Below, piece after piece: positions 6,371-11,632 of a stretch of 16,177 nucleotides of DNA. A model generated the notes under the pieces. It was not told where the DNA came from. It did no database searches and worked only from the letters and a program-made list of their open reading frames with translations. The stretch is from Pararhodospirillum photometricum DSM 122. Its GTDB lineage: Bacteria > Pseudomonadota > Alphaproteobacteria > Rhodospirillales > Rhodospirillaceae. The DNA is taken from NCBI RefSeq assembly GCF_000284415.1, contig NC_017059.1, forward strand, positions 3,840,262-3,856,438, in the 5' to 3' direction. How positions within the stretch are numbered: position 1 is the first letter of the stretch; every line of letters starts with the position of its first letter. Both the position numbers and the translations under genes were made by a program.

Positions 6371-6386
6371 CCAAAACGCCTATCTA
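6358..6386 (+). promoter_or_regulatory. candidate yqgE promoter placing the transcript start at the ATG
   Basis: TTGCCG (6358-6363), a 17-nt spacer, and TATCTA (6381-6386) match sigma70 elements moderately. The expected start, 6-7 nt after the -10, falls on the A of the yqgE ATG (6393), and no Shine-Dalgarno sequence precedes that ATG, so a leaderless mRNA is possible. No convincing promoter was found for the divergent dsbD in 6202-6345. Confidence 0.3.
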
Positions 6387-6392
6387 GCAGAC

Positions 6393-6971
6393 ATGTCGAA
6401 CAAGGTCCAAACACACACGGGATACCTGACCGGCCACTGCCTCGTGGCAATGCCTGCCATGGGCGATCCACGGTTTGAAGGCACGGTGATTTACCTGTGC
6501 ACCCACTCGGCTGAAGGGGCGATGGGGTTGGTCGTCAATCGGGGGTTGGATGATATCTCTTTCCCCGACATTGTGGACCAACTCGGGATCGCGCCCACCC
6601 CGCTGTGCGAGACGATCCGGGTACAGTTTGGGGGGCCTGTGGACATGGGGCGCGGGTTTGTTCTTCACACCCGCGACTATCATAACGAGGGGACCTTGAT
6701 GGTCAACGACGGTGTGGCGCTCACCGCGACTCTCGATGTTCTGCGGGCCATCGCGGCAGGCGAGGGGCCTCGTCAGGTCTTGATGGCGCTGGGCTATGCG
6801 GGATGGAGCCCGGGACAGCTTGATAAGGAGCTGCGGGAAAACGTTTGGCTGACGGTGCCGGCCGATGGGGCCTTGCTGTTCGACGTTGCCTTGGAAGAAA
6901 AATACACCGAGGCCATGCGCCGCCTGGGGATTGACCCCCACTTGCTGTCCGATAGCGCCGGCCACGCCTGA
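6393..6971 (+). CDS. yqgE: YqgE/AlgH family protein (UPF0301)
   Basis: A 192-aa soluble protein of the YqgE/AlgH (DUF179) family, of poorly defined molecular function; the Pseudomonas name AlgH reflects a regulatory effect on alginate. Family hallmarks are present in order: GYLTGHCLVAMPAMGDPRF at the N-terminus, AMGLVVNR (43-50), GGPVDMGRGFVLH (80-92) and GYAGWSPGQLDKEL followed by NVWL (about 134-153). Length matches the family. It is transcribed away from dsbD. No good ribosome-binding site precedes ATG 6393. A TetR-fold gene follows on the same strand after a 98-nt gap that contains a palindrome. Confidence 0.95.
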   Translation: MSNKVQTHTGYLTGHCLVAMPAMGDPRFEGTVIYLCTHSAEGAMGLVVNRGLDDISFPDIVDQLGIAPTPLCETIRVQFGGPVDMGRGFVLHTRDYHNEGTLMVNDGVALTATLDVLRAIAAGEGPRQVLMALGYAGWSPGQLDKELRENVWLTVPADGALLFDVALEEKYTEAMRRLGIDPHLLSDSAGHA

Positions 6972-7024
6972 GGCCTCCCCCCTCTTCTCGCCGTTGACAC
7001 GGGGCTTTTCTTGGGCACGTGCGT

Positions 7025-7038
7025 CCCCCATATGGGGG
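7025..7038 (+). promoter_or_regulatory. perfect palindrome CCCCCATATGGGGG, candidate operator
   Basis: A 14-bp perfect palindrome sits 31 nt before the start codon of the TetR/COQ9-like gene. TTGACA (6994-6999) lies upstream but no -10 stands at a proper distance from it. TetR-family repressors commonly bind such symmetric sites at their own promoters, so autoregulation is the simplest guess. Confidence 0.45.
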
Positions 7039-7069
7039 GTCTCGGGTTTCGTGGAGCAGGAGACGAGGC

Positions 7070-7708
7070 ATGACCACCGAGGACACCCCTTGCGACGACA
7101 CTCTGTTGAAGGCCGCGCTGCGGGGCGCAGCGCTCCAGGGCTGGACCCGCGCTAGTCTGTCCGCCATTGCGGCCGACGCCGGCGTGTCTTTGGCCGAGGT
7201 GTTGCGCCAGTATCCAACGCGGGCCCACGTGTTGTGGGCCTGGGGGCGGGCGATTGACCGCGCGGTTCTCGCCCAGGGCGTGACGCTGGACGAGCGCGAG
7301 AGCGTGCGCGATCGCCTTTTTGATCTGTTGATGCGACGCCTTGATGCCCTGGCCCCCGATAAGGAGGCCCTGCGCGCCTTGCTGCCGACCTTTGGCTTCG
7401 ATCCCTGGATGGCCGGCGCGGTGGCGATGGGCGTGTCGCGCTCCATGGCCCTGACCCTGGAAGCCGCCGGCGTGGGGGCCAGCGGGCCGGCCGGCCATCT
7501 CAAGGTCAAGGGCTTGGTGTTGATCTACAGCCATGGGGTCAGGGTCTGGCTTGACGATGACAGCCCTGACATGGCCCGCACCATGGCCGCCCTGGACAAG
7601 GCGCTGGACCGGGCCGATGCCCTGGCCGGGTCCTTGTTTGCTCGCTCGGGCGGGGCGTGTTGCCGGGGAAAGTCCACAGACTTGGCCGCGGCACCCGAGG
7701 GAGTGTGA
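7070..7708 (+). CDS. TetR-fold protein, COQ9-like
   Basis: A 212-aa all-helical protein. Residues 29-50 form a TetR-type helix-turn-helix (LSAIAADAGVSLAEVLRQYP). The C-terminal half resembles alphaproteobacterial COQ9 proteins, the ubiquinone-synthesis accessory family that shares the TetR fold: note RLDALAPDKEALRALLP (90-106) and WLDDDSPDMARTMAALDKAL (160-179). Because the HTH appears intact, a DNA-binding regulator is as plausible as a lipid-binding COQ9. The frame opens upstream at 7019, but ATG 7070 follows CAGGAGACGAGG and the upstream part overlaps the palindrome at 7025-7038. It lies between yqgE and the phasin gene on the same strand; no ubiquinone gene is nearby. Confidence 0.75.
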   Translation: MTTEDTPCDDTLLKAALRGAALQGWTRASLSAIAADAGVSLAEVLRQYPTRAHVLWAWGRAIDRAVLAQGVTLDERESVRDRLFDLLMRRLDALAPDKEALRALLPTFGFDPWMAGAVAMGVSRSMALTLEAAGVGASGPAGHLKVKGLVLIYSHGVRVWLDDDSPDMARTMAALDKALDRADALAGSLFARSGGACCRGKSTDLAAAPEGV

Positions 7709-7725
7709 GTCCGCAAGGAGAATTT

Positions 7726-7736
7726 TTGCGGTGCAA
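7726..7736 (+). promoter_or_regulatory. candidate PhaR-binding site upstream of the phasin gene
   Basis: TTGCGGTGCAA is an inverted repeat (TTGC, 3-nt centre, GCAA). Its core TGC-N3-GCA resembles the motifs reported for the polyhydroxyalkanoate regulator PhaR, which represses phasin genes in Paracoccus, Rhodobacter and rhizobia. It ends 11 nt before the phasin -35 element. No phaR gene is in the window. Confidence 0.45.
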
Positions 7737-7747
7737 TAAATACCGCG

Positions 7748-7776
7748 TTGACTTGGGGGGGAGTGCACCATAAGGT
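7748..7776 (+). promoter_or_regulatory. phasin gene promoter
   Basis: TTGACT (7748-7753), a 17-nt spacer that includes seven consecutive G, and TAAGGT (7771-7776) form a sigma70-type promoter. Transcription would start near 7783, leaving a leader of about 70 nt with a nine-C tract (7792-7800) and a hairpin (CCGGACC 7799-7805 with GGTCCGG 7825-7831) ahead of the ribosome-binding site AGGAGA. Confidence 0.55.
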
Positions 7777-7851
7777 CGTGGACGTCGCATGCCCCCCCCC
7801 GGACCAAGCCGCCGTGTTCTTCGGGGTCCGGCCCCTCAGGAGAGCGTCCTC

Positions 7852-8310
7852 ATGGCCAACCAGCCCGATTTTATGTTCGATTTCGACTTTTCCAAGTATC
7901 TGGGCGACCTGAAGGTGCCCGGCCTGGACATGGAAGCCCTGGTGTCGAGCCAGCGCCGGAATCTGGAGGCCTTGACCCAGGTCAACAAGACGGCGCTCGA
8001 CGGCATGCAGGCCGTGATGAAGCGTCAGGCCGAAATTCTGCGCCAATTGGTGGAGGAGGCCTCCCAGGCGGCGCAGGACATCGTCAAGGCCGAGACGCCC
8101 CAGGACAAGCTGAGTCGCCAGACCGAGCTGACCAAGGAGGCCTTCGAAAAGACGGTCTCCAACCTGCGCGAGCTGATGGAGATGATGGCCAAGTCGAACA
8201 CCGAGGTGGCCGATGTTCTGAACAGTCGGGTCGGCCAGATTCTCGACGAGGCCCGCGATCTGGTGGCCAAGCAGCAGCTCCCCTTCAAGGATCTCGTTAA
8301 GAAAGATTAA
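7852..8310 (+). CDS. phasin family protein (polyhydroxyalkanoate granule-associated)
   Basis: A 152-aa, highly helical, amphipathic protein without signal peptide or membrane segment, typical of phasins that coat polyhydroxybutyrate granules and modulate their size and mobilisation. The N-terminus FDFSKYLGDLKVPGLDMEALVSSQRRNLEAL and the segment MQAVMKRQAEILRQ match the Phasin_2-type proteins; ApdA of Rhodospirillum rubrum and Mms16 of magnetospirilla are relatives of this size (from memory). ATG 7852 was chosen because AGGAGA precedes it by 8 nt and homologues begin here; the open frame runs back to 7789 through the leader. It has its own promoter, a PhaR-like site and a strong terminator, consistent with a highly expressed monocistronic gene. 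Confidence 0.9.
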   Translation: MANQPDFMFDFDFSKYLGDLKVPGLDMEALVSSQRRNLEALTQVNKTALDGMQAVMKRQAEILRQLVEEASQAAQDIVKAETPQDKLSRQTELTKEAFEKTVSNLRELMEMMAKSNTEVADVLNSRVGQILDEARDLVAKQQLPFKDLVKKD

Positions 8311-8331
8311 CGATTTCCGTCCGACCGCCCG

Positions 8332-8368
8332 CCGCCTCCGGTCCCTCGTGGCCGGAGGCGGTTTTTTT
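8332..8368 (+). terminator. strong intrinsic terminator of the phasin gene
   Basis: CCGCCTCCGG (8332-8341) and CCGGAGGCGG (8352-8361) pair perfectly over 10 bp around a 10-nt loop, followed by seven T (8362-8368). It begins 21 nt after the phasin stop and is the clearest terminator in the window. Confidence 0.93.
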
Positions 8369-8466
8369 GTGCCTTCTGGTCGTTCTTGCCCGTGAGAAGC
8401 CTTGCGTTCTAGGCCCTTAACCCGGAAAATGTCGCAGGCTTACGAAAAACGGGAGCGTCCTTCGTC

Positions 8467-8928
8467 GTGAGAGAACAGTATCAGGTCACGGTGCGTCTGA
8501 TCGAGCGGTTGCACCGGCACTTCCTGGACGTGATCCGCTGCGAATTGCGGCGGCTCAACGTGGAAGACATCAATGCCGTTCAGGCCCTTCTCCTGCACAA
8601 CATCGGCAGCGAAGACCTGGTCATTCGCGATCTTAAGGAGCGCGGGTATTATCACGGCTCCAATGTGTCTTATAACATCAAAAAGCTGACCGAGGCCGGG
8701 TACATCGCCCAGGAGCGCAGCCAGCATGACCGCCGCGCCACCCGGGTTCAACTGACCGAAAAGGGTCTGGCCTTGTGCGAGGCCCTGCGCACCATGCAAA
8801 CCACCATGGCCGCGACTTTCGAGCGCTACGATTTGACCGATGAAACCTTGGCTCAAGCCAACGACGCTCTCGCCGGGGTCGAACGCGCCTGGGCCGATCA
8901 CATTCGTCTTGGCCCGCCCCTGCCTTGA
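8467..8928 (+). CDS. MarR-family winged-helix regulator (LdtR-like)
   Basis: A 153-aa cytoplasmic regulator. Residues 40-80 hold the winged-helix core with recognition-helix segment YYHGSNVSYNIKKLTEAGYI (61-80), followed by the wing with QHDRRATRVQLTEKG (86-100), the usual Asp-Arg-Arg signature of MarR proteins. The YYHGSNVSYN segment is characteristic of a conserved alphaproteobacterial subgroup that includes LdtR of Liberibacter, studied for control of an L,D-transpeptidase; whether that function holds here is unknown. The only suitable start in this frame is GTG 8467, with a modest GGGAG 11 nt upstream. It is isolated from the phasin by a terminator and lies 51 nt before purB, with which it may be co-transcribed. 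Confidence 0.85.
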   Translation: MREQYQVTVRLIERLHRHFLDVIRCELRRLNVEDINAVQALLLHNIGSEDLVIRDLKERGYYHGSNVSYNIKKLTEAGYIAQERSQHDRRATRVQLTEKGLALCEALRTMQTTMAATFERYDLTDETLAQANDALAGVERAWADHIRLGPPLP

Positions 8929-8979
8929 GGGCTTTTTGACCATCGTTGACCTTTTATCTTATCCTCCAGGAGCCTTGTC

Positions 8980-10293
8980 ATGATTCCCCGGTATTCGCGC
9001 GAGCGCATGGCGGCCATCTGGTCGCCCGAGAACCGTTTTCGGATCTGGTTCGAGATCGAGGCGCACGCCTGCGACGCCTTGGCCGACCTGGGGGTCATTC
9101 CGGTCGCCGCCGCCCGGGCTCTGTGGGAGAAGGGCAACAAGCCCTACACCAAAGAGCGCATCGCCCGCATTGACGCCATTGAGGCCGAGGTGCGCCACGA
9201 TGTCATCGCCTTCCTTACCGAACTGGCCGAGCACGTGGGCGACAACGCCCGCTTCGTGCACCAGGGTATGACCAGTTCCGACGTGCTCGACACCTGCTTG
9301 GCCGTGCAGTTGACCCAGGCGGCCGACCTCCTTTTGGAAGATATCGAGGGCCTGCTGGCCGCCTTCAAGGCCCGGGCTCTCGAGCACAAGATGACCGTGT
9401 GCATGGGGCGTAGCCACGGGATCCATGCCGAACCCGTGACCTTGGGCCTCAAGTTTGCCGGCTTCCATGCCGAGTTCCACCGGGCCCGGACTCGTTTGCT
9501 GGCCGCCCGGCGCGACATCGCCACCTGCGCCATTTCCGGGGCCGTTGGCACTTTTGCCAATATCGACCCCCGGGTTGAGGCCCATGTGGCCCGCGCCCTG
9601 GGCCTGGAGCCCGAGCCGCTCTCGACCCAGGTCATCCCGCGCGATCGCCACGCCGCCTTCTTCTCCACCTTGGCGGTGATCGCCAGCTCCATTGAGCGGG
9701 TCGCCGTCGAGATCCGCCATCTCCAGCGCACCGAGGTGGGCGAGGCCGAAGAGGCCTTTGCCAAGGGGCAAAAGGGCAGCTCGGCCATGCCCCACAAGCG
9801 CAACCCGGTGCTGACCGAAAATCTGACCGGTCTGGCCCGCATGGTCCGCGCCTACGCCCTGCCGGCCCTGGAAAACGTCGCCCTGTGGCACGAGCGCGAC
9901 ATCAGCCATTCGGCGGTCGAGCGCATGATCGGCCCCGATGCCACCGTCACCCTCGACTTCGCCTTGGCCCGCCTGACCAACGTGATCGCCAATCTGGTGG
10001 TCCACCCCAAGGCCATTGAGCGCAACATCGCGCTGACCGGCGGCTTGATGTTCAGCCAGCGCGTGCTGCTGGCCCTGACCCAGGCCGGGGTGTCGCGCGA
10101 AGACGCCTATCGGCTGGTGCAGCGTAATGCCATGGCGGTGTGGGACCAGGGCGGGACCCTCTTGGAGCGTCTCAAGGCCGATCCCGACGTAACCGCCCGT
10201 CTGCCGGCGGCCACGCTGGAGCCCTTGTTCGATCTCTCGGTGCACACGCGCCACGTGGACACCATTTTTGATCGCGTGTTCGCGGCCTCCTGA
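8980..10293 (+). CDS. purB: adenylosuccinate lyase
   Basis: A 437-aa cytoplasmic enzyme of the fumarase/aspartase superfamily acting twice in purine synthesis: SAICAR to AICAR plus fumarate, and adenylosuccinate to AMP plus fumarate. The superfamily signature GSSAMPHKRNP is at residues 266-276, with the flexible loop serine; TSSDVLDT (98-105) and GRSHGIHAEP (143-152) carry other active-site residues. Length matches the shorter (Bacillus-type) PurB class rather than the 456-aa E. coli type. ATG 8980 follows CAGGAG. The RNA methyltransferase gene begins 6 nt after the stop, implying translational coupling. Confidence 0.97.
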   Translation: MIPRYSRERMAAIWSPENRFRIWFEIEAHACDALADLGVIPVAAARALWEKGNKPYTKERIARIDAIEAEVRHDVIAFLTELAEHVGDNARFVHQGMTSSDVLDTCLAVQLTQAADLLLEDIEGLLAAFKARALEHKMTVCMGRSHGIHAEPVTLGLKFAGFHAEFHRARTRLLAARRDIATCAISGAVGTFANIDPRVEAHVARALGLEPEPLSTQVIPRDRHAAFFSTLAVIASSIERVAVEIRHLQRTEVGEAEEAFAKGQKGSSAMPHKRNPVLTENLTGLARMVRAYALPALENVALWHERDISHSAVERMIGPDATVTLDFALARLTNVIANLVVHPKAIERNIALTGGLMFSQRVLLALTQAGVSREDAYRLVQRNAMAVWDQGGTLLERLKADPDVTARLPAATLEPLFDLSVHTRHVDTIFDRVFAAS

Positions 10294-10299
10294 CTCCCC

Positions 10300-10905
10300 A
10301 TGAGCATGCGGGGGTATTTTGGCATCGGTGTGGAAGGCGTGAGCAAGCCCTACAATCTGGGCAACGTCTTTCGCACCGCTCACGCTTTCGACGCGGCGTT
10401 CGTGTTCACCGTGCGCGCCTGCTACACGCAAGAAGAGGTGGCCAAGGTGGACACCTCCGATGCCCTCTCGGCCCTGCCGTTTTACCGCTTTGCCGATGTT
10501 GGGGATTTGGTGCTGCCCTCGGGTGCGCAGGTGGTCGGGATCGAACTCACCGACGACGCCGTGGATCTGCCTAGTTTCCGCCACCCGTCGCGGGCCGTCT
10601 ATGTGCTCGGCGCCGAGCGGGTCGGTTTGTCGGCCCCCATGCTGGCGCGCTGCGATCATGTGATCAAAATCCCCATGCGCTTTTCCATCAATCTCGGGGT
10701 TGCCGGGGCGCTGGTGATGTACGATCGTCTGATGACTCTGGGGCGGTTCGCACCGCGTCCGGTTCGTCCCGGGGGGCCCACCGAACCCGCACCCGAGCAT
10801 CGCCACGGGCGCGCGTTTTTCCGCACGACCGAGAGCGAGCGGCTGGAACACTGGCGGCGCCCGCCACCCTTGGCCGAAGTGGCCGAGGCGCGTTCCAAGG
10901 ATTGA
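10300..10905 (+). CDS. SpoU/TrmH-family RNA 2'-O-methyltransferase
   Basis: A 201-aa SPOUT-class, SAM-dependent methyltransferase. The three family motifs are present: NLGNVFRTA (19-27), VYVLGAERVGLS (100-111) and IPMRFSINLGVAGALVMYDRL (124-144), the last with the trefoil-knot Asn-Leu/Gly-Val-Ala-Gly pattern. The substrate (tRNA or rRNA ribose) cannot be told from sequence. A basic, Pro-rich extension after residue 150 is not part of the catalytic core. The ATG lies 6 nt past the purB stop with no Shine-Dalgarno sequence; a second ATG two codons on is an equal candidate. Expression is probably coupled to purB. Confidence 0.9.
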   Translation: MSMRGYFGIGVEGVSKPYNLGNVFRTAHAFDAAFVFTVRACYTQEEVAKVDTSDALSALPFYRFADVGDLVLPSGAQVVGIELTDDAVDLPSFRHPSRAVYVLGAERVGLSAPMLARCDHVIKIPMRFSINLGVAGALVMYDRLMTLGRFAPRPVRPGGPTEPAPEHRHGRAFFRTTESERLEHWRRPPPLAEVAEARSKD

Positions 10906-10981
10906 CGGATCGGACCTCCGCTGCTTCCAGGAGGCCCCTCCCTCCCTTCCTCACCCGATAACCATGGAGACAGGAACCGTC

Positions 10982-11509
10982 ATGCAGGCACGCAAGACTG
11001 TCGCGCCCGGGGTGTCCGCGGGGCTTCTGAGCCTGGCCCTGGCCGTTACGACGCCGGCCGAGGCCCAGCAGGTGGCGACCCTGGGGGTGTTCCAGGACTG
11101 GACGGCCTACACCATGACCGAAAACGGCCACAAGGTGTGTTATGTCGCCTCCCAACCCAAGAAAGACGAAGGCAATTACAAAAAGCGGGGCGATATTTAC
11201 GCCTTGATTACCCACCGGCCGGCTCAGAACCAGTTTTCTGTGGTCACCGTTTACGCGGGCTATACCTATGGGTCGGGCGCCACGGTGACGCTGGAGGTTG
11301 ATAAAAACTCCTTCCAGCTCTTTACCGAGGGTGAAACCGCCTGGGCTCACGACGAAATGGACAAAAAGATCGTCCAGGAAATGCGTCGAGGCTCGACGAT
11401 GGTCGTCAAGGGCGCGTCCAGCCGGGGCACCAAGACCACCGATAGCTACTCGCTGCGCGGGGTGACGGCTGCCCTTCAGGCGATTGATAAGGCGTGTAAC
11501 GTCCGCTGA
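10982..11509 (+). CDS. invasion-associated locus B (IalB) family exported protein
   Basis: A 175-aa predicted periplasmic protein: a signal peptide ends in TPAEA before QQ (cleavage after residue 28), followed by an IalB-type domain (VFQDWTAYTM, KVCYVASQP, YALITHRP). Two cysteines (53 and 172) are placed for a single disulfide bridging the ends of the domain, as in many relatives. The name comes from Bartonella; in free-living alphaproteobacteria the role is unknown and not tied to virulence. The frame has an earlier ATG at 10964, but ATG 10982 is preceded by GAGACAGGAA and starts directly at the basic N-region of the signal peptide. A palindromic repeat follows 9 nt after the stop. Confidence 0.87.
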   Translation: MQARKTVAPGVSAGLLSLALAVTTPAEAQQVATLGVFQDWTAYTMTENGHKVCYVASQPKKDEGNYKKRGDIYALITHRPAQNQFSVVTVYAGYTYGSGATVTLEVDKNSFQLFTEGETAWAHDEMDKKIVQEMRRGSTMVVKGASSRGTKTTDSYSLRGVTAALQAIDKACNVR

Positions 11510-11512
11510 TCT

Positions 11513-11549
11513 TAAGGGAAGGCTGGGGAGGCGGGCCTCCCCAGACCCC
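11513..11549 (+). repeat. dispersed palindromic repeat, copy C (REP-like; left member of an inverted doublet)
   Basis: CTGGGGAGGC (11523-11532), loop GG, and GCCTCCCCAG (11535-11544) form a perfect 10-bp stem. Together with its flanks (from TAAGGGAAGG to ACCCC) it is mirrored by copy D, giving 37-nt arms with one mismatch. It lies 3 nt past the ialB stop and reads forward along the ialB transcript. Confidence 0.9.
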
Positions 11550-11593
11550 TCCATTCATGGGGCATGCCTCACGCGCAGGGCCAATATCAATGT

Positions 11594-11630
11594 GGGGTCT
11601 GGGGAGGCCCGCCTCCCCAGCCTTCCTTTA
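11594..11630 (-). repeat. dispersed palindromic repeat, copy D (REP-like; right member of an inverted doublet)
   Basis: CTGGGGAGGC (11599-11608), loop CC, and GCCTCCCCAG (11611-11620) form a perfect 10-bp stem. It is the reverse complement of copy C, 44 nt away. It ends 2 nt before the stop codon of the APH/P-loop gene and reads forward along that minus-strand transcript. The 44 nt between the copies hold nothing I recognise. Confidence 0.9.
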
Positions 11631-11632
11631 TT

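Noticed and set aside
6994..7038. TTGACA followed by CCCCCATATG considered as a sigma32 or sigma70 promoter of the TetR/COQ9-like gene
   Set aside because: The distance from TTGACA to the CCCCAT element is about 26 nt and from CTTGGG (7010) about 10 nt; neither fits known spacing.
8959..10851. A 630-codon open frame on the minus strand opposite purB and the RNA methyltransferase gene
   Set aside because: High GC3 suppresses stops in the antisense frame. The product is a low-complexity Gly/His/Gln-rich sequence with no domain, while both plus-strand genes have clear family motifs.
10906..10963. Terminator after the RNA methyltransferase gene (CCTCC/GGAGG hairpin near 10916-10935)
   Set aside because: The stem is only 5 bp with a 10-nt loop and is followed by C-rich sequence, not a T-run.
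11513..11630. Repeat pair considered as a CRISPR fragment
   Set aside because: Units are inverted, themselves palindromic, dispersed at 3' ends of genes, and no cas genes or regular spacer array is present.
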